NCBI RefSeq assembly: GCF_000745265.1
Contig: NZ_JQNN01000001.1
Location: 2,976,001 to 3,040,000 of the forward strand
DNA length: 64,000 nucleotides
Direction: 5' to 3'
Source of the DNA: Massilia sp. 9096
GTDB taxonomy: Bacteria; Pseudomonadota; Gammaproteobacteria; Burkholderiales; Burkholderiaceae_D
Below are positions 9,478-16,568 of the stretch, in pieces; the stretch's first letter is position 1; each line of letters begins with the position of its first letter. The notes beneath the pieces are model-generated. The model was not told the origin of the DNA, ran no database searches, and worked only from the letters and a program-made list of their open reading frames with translations. Position numbers and translations under genes: made by a program.

Positions 9478-9969
9478 ATGACAAACCGAAAGAATGTGCA
9501 AGATACACATATATCGAAACAACAGCTGCGCACGCTGCACGACGCCCTGATCAGCATCATGATCACGATGAACACGCCGCAGCGCGACGTCGAGCTGATC
9601 GAAGCCGCCGGGATCAAGCTCGACCGCGCGCTGTTCCCGCTGCTGGTCGGGATCGAGCGGCGCGGTCCGATCGGCGTGGTCGACCTGGCCGATGGCGTCG
9701 GCCGCGACCACACCACGGTCAGCCGCCAGGTCGCCAAGCTGGAAAGCCTGGGCCTGGTCGAACGGCGCGCCGCCGAGCATGATGCGCGCGTGCGCCTGGC
9801 CGTCGTCAGCGCCGCCGGCCAGGCGATGACCGAGGCGCTCGACGCCGCGCGCGAACGCAAGGCGCGCGCGATCTTCGCAGCGTGGGCGCCGCACGAGGTC
9901 GAGCAGCTGGTGGCGCTGATGCCGAAGTTCGCGCAAGCGCTGGCCCAAGCGCCTGAGCACGCACCGTAG
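9478..9969 (+). CDS. MarR family transcriptional regulator
   Basis: A 163-residue winged-helix protein: dimer helix, then LFPLLVGIERRGPIGVVDLADGVGRDHTTVSRQVAKLESLGLVERR with recognition helix DHTTVSRQVAKL, wing RRAAEHDARVRLAVVS, and C-terminal dimer helix. MarR proteins sense phenolic ligands and usually repress the divergent degradative gene, which here is an aromatic monooxygenase. The ATG at 9478 has GGAGGG seven bases upstream. Two palindromes of the same type, one in the divergent region and one at codons 7-11, suggest both genes are controlled and that the regulator represses itself. Confidence 0.9.
   Translation: MTNRKNVQDTHISKQQLRTLHDALISIMITMNTPQRDVELIEAAGIKLDRALFPLLVGIERRGPIGVVDLADGVGRDHTTVSRQVAKLESLGLVERRAAEHDARVRLAVVSAAGQAMTEALDAARERKARAIFAAWAPHEVEQLVALMPKFAQALAQAPEHAP
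9496..9508. promoter_or_regulatory. Candidate MarR operator 2
   Basis: GTGCA-AGA-TACAC is the inverted partner of the site at 9448-9460; the two agree at 12 of 15 positions when flanking bases are included. It lies within the first codons of the MarR gene, a position suited to blocking its transcription. Confidence 0.55.
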
Positions 9970-10051
9970 CATCCCCGGCAAGCTTGCCAAATTTGATGCA
10001 TCATCGTGACCTCAGATCGCATCAACGCATCGCATCAACAAGGAGATCACG

Positions 10052-10909
10052 ATGTCCGGCAGCAGCTCGAACCCTTTTTCGCCCTACGTCCCGCCGCGTG
10101 TGTGGAGCCCCGCCACCCCCTCGGGCGGCGCCTTCGCCAACATCAACCGGCCGATCGCCGGCGCCACCCATGAAGCGGAACTGCCGGTCGGCAAGCATCC
10201 GCTGCAGCTGTACTCGCTGGGCACGCCGAACGGGCAAAAAGTGACGATCATGCTGGAGGAACTGCTGGCTGCCGGCCACACCGGCGCCGAGTACGACGCC
10301 TGGCTCATCAAGATCAACGAGGGCGCCCAGTTCGGCAGCGGCTTCGTCGAGGCCAACCCGAACTCGAAGATCCCGGCCCTGGTCGACCACAGCGCCGAAC
10401 AACCGGTGCGCGTGTTCGAGTCCGGCTCGATCCTGGTCTACCTGGCCGAGAAGTTCGGCGCCTTCCTGCCGACCGAGCAGCCGGCGCGCGCCGAAACCAT
10501 GAACTGGCTGATGTGGCAGATGGGTTCGGCGCCTTTCGTGGGCGGCGGCTTCGGCCACTTCTATGCCTACGCGCCGGAAAAGCTCGAGTACCCGATCAAC
10601 CGCTACGCGATGGAAACCAAGCGCCAGCTCGACGTGCTGGACCGCCTGCTGGCCGAGCGCCGCTTCATCGCCGGCGACGAGTACACCATCGCCGACATGG
10701 CGATCTGGCCGTGGTACGGCTGCCTGGTGATGGGCGAGCTGTACGAAGCCGCCGAGTTCCTGGCGGTGCACAACTACCAGCAGGTACGCCGCTGGGCCGA
10801 GGAAGTCGGCGCGCGCCGCGGCGTGATCCGCGGCCGCAAGGTCAACCGCGTGCGCGGCAAGCCCGAGGAAATGGTGGCCGAGCGCCACGACGCGTCCGAC
10901 CTGGACTGA
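10052..10909 (+). CDS. yghU: Glutathione-dependent disulfide-bond oxidoreductase, YghU type
   Basis: A 285-residue glutathione transferase-fold protein. The N-terminal extension (PFSPYVPPRVWSPATPSGGAFANINRPIAGATHE) and the thioredoxin-like domain beginning LQLYSLGTPNGQKVTIMLEEL are hallmarks of YghU/Nu-class enzymes, which bind two glutathiones and reduce organic disulfides and peroxides in the cytosol. SKIPALVDH carries the cis-Pro and FESGSILVYLAEKFG the gamma-glutamyl site. AGGAGA lies upstream of the ATG. It is a single gene, followed by a hairpin and then a separately transcribed SDR. Confidence 0.92.
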   Translation: MSGSSSNPFSPYVPPRVWSPATPSGGAFANINRPIAGATHEAELPVGKHPLQLYSLGTPNGQKVTIMLEELLAAGHTGAEYDAWLIKINEGAQFGSGFVEANPNSKIPALVDHSAEQPVRVFESGSILVYLAEKFGAFLPTEQPARAETMNWLMWQMGSAPFVGGGFGHFYAYAPEKLEYPINRYAMETKRQLDVLDRLLAERRFIAGDEYTIADMAIWPWYGCLVMGELYEAAEFLAVHNYQQVRRWAEEVGARRGVIRGRKVNRVRGKPEEMVAERHDASDLD

Positions 10910-10916
10910 TCCAGAC

Positions 10917-10947
10917 GCCGAGGGACGCCGCTACGGCTTCCCTCGGC
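10917..10947 (+). terminator. Strong hairpin after yghU (no U tract)
   Basis: GCCGAGGGA pairs with TCCCTCGGC, and the intervening GCCG-CTA-CGGC extends the stem. It begins eight bases after the yghU stop. There is no run of T after it, so intrinsic termination is uncertain; it may protect the 3' end or act with Rho. Confidence 0.35.
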
Positions 10948-11096
10948 AAGGCGTGTCGTCGATCCGCTTGTTTCACCAGTATTGCACGACGATACCTCGA
11001 GCATTTCGTGTTTCTCCCAGGCTAAGGAACGCTCCACGATATTGATTGCGGCTAGTATCAGTTCATCATTAAATCAACCGATCAGGAGCCTGGCCC

Positions 11097-12113
11097 ATGG
11101 ACTCGCAGCACGACCAACCCGAAGACGACATCGTTTCCTCGCGCCGCCGCTTTGTCGGCACGGTCGCGGCCGGCATCGCCGCCGCCCCTGCCCTCGCTCC
11201 GGGCGTCGCCTCCGCGCAGAACGCCACCCCGGCCGCGCGCCCGCTGACCCCGCCCAACTATCCGAAGCCGCCGTTCCCGCGCCAGCAGCAGGATTGGCCC
11301 GGCCTGGCCGGCAAGATGACGCCCAAGCCCGACCACGGCGAGACCAGCTACCGCGGCAGTGGCCGCCTGCTGGGCCGGCGCGCGCTGATCACCGGCGGCG
11401 ACTCCGGCATCGGCCGCGCCGCCGCGATCGCCTTCGCGCGCGAGGGCGCCGACGTCGCCATCAATTACCTGCCGGCCGAGGAGCCGGATGCGCGCGAAGT
11501 CGTCGCCCTGATCCGCCAGGCCGGCCGCAAGGCGGTCGCGCTGCCGGGCGACATCCGCGACGAGGCCTTCTGCAAGCGCCTGGTGGACGACGCCGCGCGC
11601 CAGCTGGGCGGACTCGACATCCTGGTCAACAACGCCGCGCGCCAGCACTCGATCGATTCGATCATGGACATCACGACGGCCGAGCTGGACTGGCACTTCA
11701 AGACCAACGTGTACGCGCCGATCTGGATCACCAAGGCGGCGATCCCGCACCTGCCGCCGGGCAGCGCGATCATCGTCACCGCCTCGGTCAATGCCTACGA
11801 CCCGTCGCCCAACCTGCTGCCGTATTCGCAGACCAAGGCCTCGCTGGTGATCTTCACGAAGGTCATGGCCAAGCAGCTGGCCGACAAGGGCATCCGCGTG
11901 AACGCGGTGGCGCCGGGACCGGTGTGGACGCCGCTGCAGGTGTGCGGTGGCCAGACCCAGGAGAACCTGGAAAAATTCGGCGCCGACCAGCCGCTCAAGC
12001 GCCCGGGCCAGCCGGCCGAGCTGGGCCCGGTGTACGTGTCGCTGGCCGAAGCCGCGGCGAGCTACACCACCGGCCAGGTCTATGGCGTGGCCGGCGGCAA
12101 AGGCAATCCCTGA
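11097..12113 (+). CDS. Tat-exported SDR family oxidoreductase (YghA-like)
   Basis: A 338-residue short-chain dehydrogenase with a twin-arginine signal (SSRRRFVGTVAAGIAAAPALAPGVASAQ). The Rossmann motif is ALITGGDSGIGRAAA, followed by NNAARQ, catalytic Ser in TASVNAY and YSQTK as the Tyr-x3-Lys pair, and the APGPVWTPLQ segment. It belongs to the large glucose/ribitol dehydrogenase-like group that includes aldehyde reductase YghA. Tat export means the protein would be folded with its NAD(P) before leaving the cytoplasm. Substrate unknown. It starts at the ATG with AGGAG upstream. Confidence 0.88.
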   Translation: MDSQHDQPEDDIVSSRRRFVGTVAAGIAAAPALAPGVASAQNATPAARPLTPPNYPKPPFPRQQQDWPGLAGKMTPKPDHGETSYRGSGRLLGRRALITGGDSGIGRAAAIAFAREGADVAINYLPAEEPDAREVVALIRQAGRKAVALPGDIRDEAFCKRLVDDAARQLGGLDILVNNAARQHSIDSIMDITTAELDWHFKTNVYAPIWITKAAIPHLPPGSAIIVTASVNAYDPSPNLLPYSQTKASLVIFTKVMAKQLADKGIRVNAVAPGPVWTPLQVCGGQTQENLEKFGADQPLKRPGQPAELGPVYVSLAEAAASYTTGQVYGVAGGKGNP

Positions 12114-12131
12114 GATTGCCGGATACGCCTT

Positions 12132-12266
12132 TCAGCGGTGCAGGCGCGGCAGCGGCACTGGCAGCACCAGGCCGCGCAGGCGCCGGCTGACGGCGGACAG
12201 GAAGGAACGGGTCGGAACCGGCTTGCCGAGCGAACCGGCATAGTTGCAGCGCTGGGTGAGGGGCAT
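12132..12266 (-). CDS. Possible 44-residue small protein
   Basis: A short minus-strand frame whose ATG is preceded by TTGGAGAC at good spacing. The product is basic with a hydrophobic Pro/Leu tail (FLSAVSRRLRGLVLPVPLPRLHR). It lies convergent to the SDR gene in a 378-base gap. I do not recognise it; the ribosome site and codon bias make it worth listing, but it could be chance. Confidence 0.35.
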   Translation of the reverse strand: MPLTQRCNYAGSLGKPVPTRSFLSAVSRRLRGLVLPVPLPRLHR

Positions 12267-12491
12267 GTTGATAGTCTCCAATTTCTTGACAGAATAACCA
12301 CATCGCATGGGGTGTTCTGTACGGCACTTCGCATAAACGCGCTGCTCAACCGTTCCAGCCTGCACATCGAACTTCATATTTTATTTTGAGAAAAAGGTTC
12401 GTCGGGTCGCGCACAATTGACTGACCTCAGATGCACGGCGTACCGTCTCCCTACCCTGAACGGGTTGATGCATCCAACACAGGAGATCACG

Positions 12492-13019
12492 ATGAGCTAT
12501 GCAGACCGCGACAAGTACGGCATGTACAAGGACACGACCGGCGCCGGTCCGGGTCCGGCCCTGATGGGCGCCGACACCCTGCTCGGCGAGGACGTCGTCA
12601 ACACCCACGACGAAAAGCTGGGCGACATCAAGGAAATCATGCTCGACATGCACAGCGGCCAGGTCGCCTATGCGGTGCTGGCCTTCCACGGTTTCATGGG
12701 CATCGGCGAAAAGCTGTTCGCCGTGCCCTGGCAGGCGCTGCGCCTGGACACCGTCGGCAAACGCTTCATCCTCGACGTCGACAAGGACCGCCTCAAGGAA
12801 GCGCCCGGCTTCAACAAGGACAGCTGGCCCGACATGGCCGACATCGGATGGGCCGGCCAGGTCCACACCTTCTACGGCACCGATCCGCGCCCGGGCGCTG
12901 CGGCCATGGCGCCGGACACGCTCGGCGCCGATATGGCGAGCGGCAGCGTCGATCCGCGCCCCGGCAACGCGGGCGGCGATACCGACCTGAGCCGCATCCG
13001 CGGCAGCAACATCGGCTGA
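12492..13019 (+). CDS. PRC-barrel domain protein
   Basis: A 175-residue soluble protein. Residues about 25-95 form a PRC-barrel (LMGADTLLGEDVVNTHDEKLGDIKEIMLDMHSGQVAYAVLAF...EKLFAVPWQAL), a small beta-barrel found in photosynthetic reaction-centre H subunits, RimM and many stress-related bacterial proteins. The rest is Gly/Asp/Pro-rich and repeats the phrase DPRPG. Such stand-alone PRC proteins are often stress-induced, but the sequence gives no direct clue. AGGAGA precedes the ATG. It is followed after about 90 bases by a GNAT gene on the same strand. Confidence 0.87.
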   Translation: MSYADRDKYGMYKDTTGAGPGPALMGADTLLGEDVVNTHDEKLGDIKEIMLDMHSGQVAYAVLAFHGFMGIGEKLFAVPWQALRLDTVGKRFILDVDKDRLKEAPGFNKDSWPDMADIGWAGQVHTFYGTDPRPGAAAMAPDTLGADMASGSVDPRPGNAGGDTDLSRIRGSNIG

Positions 13020-13108
13020 GCAGGCCGCTGGCGAGCGGCGGGCGGCGCCGATTGCGCAATCGAATGCCGCGTGCCAACATGCAGCTCCCCTCATCATGGA
13101 GAGTACGC

Positions 13109-13549
13109 ATGGAGCACGGACTGCAGATTACCGTCGAAGCCCAGCCAAACCCGGCCGACATGCACGTCATTGTCGGCGGTTTGACCGCCTATAACGCCTT
13201 GCATGCGGGCGGCGACACGCCACGCTATTTCCTGATCACGCTACGCGACCAGGAAGGACAAGTGGTGGGCGGATTGATGGGGGCGGTCTACCTCGGCTGG
13301 ACCCAGGTCTCGGCCTTGTGGATGCCCGAGGCCATGCGTGGACAAGGCCTCGGGTCGGCATTGATGGCGCGGGCCGAAGGGCTCGCGCGCGAGCGCGGCT
13401 GCCCGCGCATGTTTCTCGAAACGCTCAGCTTCCAGGCCCTGCCCTTCTACGAAAAGCTGGGCTACCAGGTGGTCAGCCGCATCGACGGTTTCCCGCCGGG
13501 CGGGGCGCGCTATGCGTTGACCAAGATACTCGCTGCGCAGCCGGACTGA
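13109..13549 (+). CDS. GNAT family N-acetyltransferase
   Basis: A 146-residue GNAT with EGQVVGGLMGAVYLGWTQVSALWMPEAMRGQGLGSALMARAEGLARERGC, where RGQGLGSAL is the acetyl-CoA loop, and the closing strand FYEKLGYQVVSRIDGFPPG. This arrangement resembles stand-alone small-molecule or amino-acid acetyltransferases. Substrate unknown. Start ATG 13109 follows GGAGAG. It converges on the DUF3443 gene 20 bases away. Confidence 0.87.
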   Translation: MEHGLQITVEAQPNPADMHVIVGGLTAYNALHAGGDTPRYFLITLRDQEGQVVGGLMGAVYLGWTQVSALWMPEAMRGQGLGSALMARAEGLARERGCPRMFLETLSFQALPFYEKLGYQVVSRIDGFPPGGARYALTKILAAQPD

Positions 13550-13569
13550 ACCGGCCCTGCAGCGTCCCA

Positions 13570-15159
13570 TCAGAACGCCCAATACGGCGCGGTGTTGTTG
13601 CCTTCCATGCCGATATAAACCTTGCGGCCGAAGAAGAACGGCAGGCCCCAGTCGAAGGTGGTGGCGGCCTTGCTGCCGCTCCCCGGACCTGCGATCCAGC
13701 CCGCAGCCGTGCCATTCGGCAGCTTGTCGACGCTCTCGACCGTGAAGCTGATCGGGGTGGTGACGCTATTGTCTGCCGAAATGATGTTCGCGGTCAGGCT
13801 CAGCGGGGTCGACGGGCAGTAGAAGTCCGTGTTGAAGCTGCACTTGGGCAGGCTCGAATCGGTGAAGTACAGACCGTTCGAACCGGTATCCAGGAAGCTG
13901 TCGCCCATGGTCACGCCCTTGTACACCGTCGTCAGATTACCGTTGCGGTTGACCGCATAGGTGGTCGCGCCGCTCAAGCCGTTGTTCGACTGGGTGCCGA
14001 TGCCGAACGTCAGCGTGCCGGTCGGCGGGGTGCCGCCGCCGGTGCTGACCTTCGGGTAGCTGATGATCACGCCATTGTTATTGACGGCGAACGCTGCGAC
14101 CGGGTTGGAGACCTGCTGTGCCAGCGGCATCGTGGTCGACGTGCAGACGCCGCCCGTGCAGGCGTAGTAGGCGGCCGGCGCGGCGGTGGTGACGCAGGCC
14201 TGGCCGCAGTCCTGCTTGAACAGGCCAACGCCGAGCACGCCATTGGCGCCGAGCGCCTTCACGGTGCCCAGGCTGCCGCCCTTGCTGGTGCAGGCGCTCG
14301 GCGCCGGGCCGACGGAGCCGTCGCTCGCCACCTGGATCGACTGGTTCAAGGCGACTTCGGTGCCGATCTTGACGTCGGCCTTGAGCACGCTGCCCCAAGT
14401 GTAGCCGCTGACGAACTGGCCGCACTCGCCGACCGTGGCGCCCGACGCCGTGGTCTGCGCCGGCAGGCCCAGCGAAGCATCGAGCGGCGCGACGATACGC
14501 AGGCCGAACGAACCGGTGTCGACCATGACGTGGTCGATCGTCTGGCATTGCGTGGTGCCGGGTTTGCACACGGTGACGCTGACGTATGGGATGTTGATCG
14601 CGTTATTGTCGCTGCCGGCTGGACCGGTATCCATCGTCATCTGCACGGTGTTCGAGATCACCGGCGGGGTGACGTTGACGCTTGCGCTGGAGGTGGCCGA
14701 ACCGCAGGTGATCGTGTAGGTCGCGGTGTAGGCGCTGGTCGCGGACCTGGTGGTCACGTCCTGGCTGCCGCTGGTCGCGATCGTGCCGGACCAGTCGCCG
14801 GATGCCGTGCAATTGGCGGCGCCGGTATCGGCCGAGATCCAGGTCAGGGTCACGCTCTGGCCGGCGGTCACGGTGGCGGCGCCGGCGGTGAGCTTGGCCG
14901 AGGCCACCGGATTGGTCGGTGTCGTCGGTGACGTCGGTGTCGTTGGTGAGGTAGTCGGGGTGGTGGGGATGGTCGGCGTGGTCGTGCCGGTGCCGCTGGA
15001 CGGGGCCGAGGAACCGCCGCCGCCGCCGCAGGCGGCCAGCATCAGGCCGGCGGACAACGCCACCAGGCCGGTCAAGAAGCGGGTCGACAATGCGCGGCTC
15101 GACGATACGCGGTCCGATTGCACGCCGCCTCGGGATGACAGTTGGTCGATGGGCTTCAT
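13570..15159 (-). CDS. DUF3443 lipoprotein with twin DTGS (pepsin-like) motifs
   Basis: A 529-residue exported protein. A signal sequence ends in a lipobox (LMLAACGGGGG), then a Thr/Pro linker, an Ig-like domain with a Cys pair (about 90-165), and the DUF3443 core. The core contains HVMVDTGSFGLRI and SFLDTGSNGLYF, two Asp-Thr-Gly-Ser copies as in bilobal aspartic proteases, plus many paired Cys. Family function is unestablished; an aspartic-protease-like fold at the outer membrane is my inference. Its start overlaps the stop of the DUF2844 gene by four bases (ATGA), so the two are coupled and probably act together. Confidence 0.87.
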   Translation of the reverse strand: MKPIDQLSSRGGVQSDRVSSSRALSTRFLTGLVALSAGLMLAACGGGGGSSAPSSGTGTTTPTIPTTPTTSPTTPTSPTTPTNPVASAKLTAGAATVTAGQSVTLTWISADTGAANCTASGDWSGTIATSGSQDVTTRSATSAYTATYTITCGSATSSASVNVTPPVISNTVQMTMDTGPAGSDNNAINIPYVSVTVCKPGTTQCQTIDHVMVDTGSFGLRIVAPLDASLGLPAQTTASGATVGECGQFVSGYTWGSVLKADVKIGTEVALNQSIQVASDGSVGPAPSACTSKGGSLGTVKALGANGVLGVGLFKQDCGQACVTTAAPAAYYACTGGVCTSTTMPLAQQVSNPVAAFAVNNNGVIISYPKVSTGGGTPPTGTLTFGIGTQSNNGLSGATTYAVNRNGNLTTVYKGVTMGDSFLDTGSNGLYFTDSSLPKCSFNTDFYCPSTPLSLTANIISADNSVTTPISFTVESVDKLPNGTAAGWIAGPGSGSKAATTFDWGLPFFFGRKVYIGMEGNNTAPYWAF

Positions 15160-15638
15160 TGGATGTCTTGTACGTTAAAACCGGCCGGCAGTTTGGCCTT
15201 GATCCAGGCGCGGCCGGCGTAGGCGCGCATATGGCCCGTCGATTCGATAGTCACGTCGGCGCGGTCGATATGGAGCTGGCTGTGGCCCGCCATCGGACGG
15301 CTTGCCGCTGCGCTGGTCAGGGTCTGGAATTGATCGCCCAGCAGCGTGCGCAGGTCGGGAATGAAAGGACCGTTCCAGCTGACCGCGAACACCGTGCCGT
15401 CGCTGCCGACGTATTCACGCACGACCGTGCCGCTGGTCAGCGTGGTGCTGTTGACGTTGTAGTTGACCGCGCTGGCGCTGCCCGCGGCCAGTGCACGCGC
15501 GCGTACCGCCTGGCTCGATGCCGTATCGGGGAAAGAAGTGGGCGCGTGGCCAAGCGAAGCATGGCAGGCCAACGATACCGTTGCCAGCAGCCCGGTCGCC
15601 ATCATGCGCAGGCCATGTTTATACGAGGATAATTTCAT
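15156..15638 (-). CDS. DUF2844 exported protein
   Basis: A 160-residue protein with a cleavable signal (LRMMATGLLATVSLACHASLG). The mature part has the DUF2844 pattern: TTLTSGTVVREYVGSDGTVFAVSWNGPFIPDLRTLLGDQFQ and MAGHSQLHIDRADVTIESTGHMRAYAGRAWIKAKLP. DUF2844 genes are regularly found beside DUF3443 genes, as here with a four-base overlap, suggesting a two-component secreted module of unknown role. The upstream region has an orphan terminator 140 bases away, which could attenuate this operon. Confidence 0.87.
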   Translation of the reverse strand: MKLSSYKHGLRMMATGLLATVSLACHASLGHAPTSFPDTASSQAVRARALAAGSASAVNYNVNSTTLTSGTVVREYVGSDGTVFAVSWNGPFIPDLRTLLGDQFQTLTSAAASRPMAGHSQLHIDRADVTIESTGHMRAYAGRAWIKAKLPAGFNVQDIQ

Positions 15639-16042
15639 GTCACTGTGTCTCGTTGATGGTGGGTACTATGTGAATTTTGTTGCCGTCTGTACGTTTCAAC
15701 ACGACACTTTTTACCTGAACTGAATTACCTTGTCAGTATTTTTTTAATCGTGCGCAAATATCTGCCGAGGCTGGGGACAAAAAAAATGCCGATGGATCAC
15801 CATCGGCAAAATATTACGGAGAGAAACAGCAGTCTCTGCACCTGCCAAGCCAACTGCGGCAGGCAAGTCATGGTAGGTCCATATCGCGCCGTGCAACATT
15901 ACAAGTTGGTAGGGTTCGTCGCCGAAAAAACGCGCTTCGCGCCGTTTTCCGGCGTTTCGTCGCATGCCATCCCCACCCATCCGGCAGGCTGGCAAAGTCG
16001 CATCAACCTCAATCCCAATGCTGACTTTTCAAGGAGATCGAC
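15639..16042. other. Intergenic region with candidate minus-strand small RNA or leader
   Basis: The 404 bases between DUF2844 and the next plus-strand gene hold no convincing gene. On the minus strand they contain several hairpins: CTGCC/GGCAG and AGAGA/TCTCT arms around 15820-15870, then a perfect terminator at 15779-15808. Another GCGC-GAA-GCGC hairpin with T6 lies near 15926-15940. Together these look like a small RNA of up to about 150 nt or a leader that controls the DUF2844-DUF3443 operon. I match it to no known riboswitch. Confidence 0.4.
15779..15808 (-). terminator. Rho-independent terminator with no obvious gene
   Basis: TGCCGATGG pairs perfectly with CCATCGGCA over a four-base loop, and on the minus strand it is followed by eight T. 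No minus-strand coding gene ends here. It therefore closes either a small RNA or an attenuated leader upstream of the DUF2844 gene. Confidence 0.7.
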
Positions 16043-16567
16043 ATGTTGATGCAATTGCTGCGCCACACCCCGCTGTTCGTCTGGGCCATCCTGGCTTTCC
16101 TGGTCGTACGTGGCGTGCTGGCGACACGCGAGCGCGACGCCAGCCTGCGCAAGCTGTTCATCATCCCCGCCGTGATGCTGATACTGGCCCTGCAGGACAT
16201 CGCCATGCGCTTCGGCCTGATGGGTCCGGCGCTGGCGGCCTGGGGCGCCGGCGTACTTGCCACGGCGCTGCCGATCTGGTTCCTGGGACGCGCACGCATC
16301 GTCGCAGGCAGTACCGCAGGCAACCTGCGCCTGCGCGGCAGCTGGGCGCCGCTGTGCGTGATGCTGGCCGTGTTCGCCATCAAGTATACGGCGATCGTCG
16401 CCACCCTCCTCCAGCCGCAGCTGCGCCAGGATGCGCTGTTCGCAGCCGCACTGTCCGCCGCCAGCGGCATGTCGAACGGTTACTTCCTGGGCAGCCTGGC
16501 GCGCGACCTCAAGGCTTGGGCAGCCTTGCGCGACGCAGCGCCGGGCGCCGACCAGGTCCTGGCTTGA
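16043..16567 (+). CDS. Small inner-membrane protein of unknown function
   Basis: A 174-residue protein with about four membrane segments (TPLFVWAILAFLVVRGVLA, IIPAVMLILALQDIAM, ALAAWGAGVLATALPIWFLG, LCVMLAVFAIKYTAIVATLL). The pattern fits the DUF6622-like membrane proteins of Burkholderiales; I am not certain of the family number. AAGGAGA precedes the ATG. It converges on hrpA, one base between stops, so no terminator separates them. Confidence 0.7.
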   Translation: MLMQLLRHTPLFVWAILAFLVVRGVLATRERDASLRKLFIIPAVMLILALQDIAMRFGLMGPALAAWGAGVLATALPIWFLGRARIVAGSTAGNLRLRGSWAPLCVMLAVFAIKYTAIVATLLQPQLRQDALFAAALSAASGMSNGYFLGSLARDLKAWAALRDAAPGADQVLA

Positions 16568-16568
16568 A

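Noticed and set aside
13318..14931. Plus-strand 537-codon open frame
   Set aside because: Runs through the GNAT end and antisense to the DUF3443 gene; no recognisable domain.
15779..15960. Known riboswitch in the DUF2844 upstream region
   Set aside because: I compared it by eye with glycine, cyclic-di-GMP, TPP, cobalamin and fluoride core motifs and found none.
15744..15995. Minus-strand 83-codon frame
   Set aside because: It passes straight through the perfect terminator and has no good start context.
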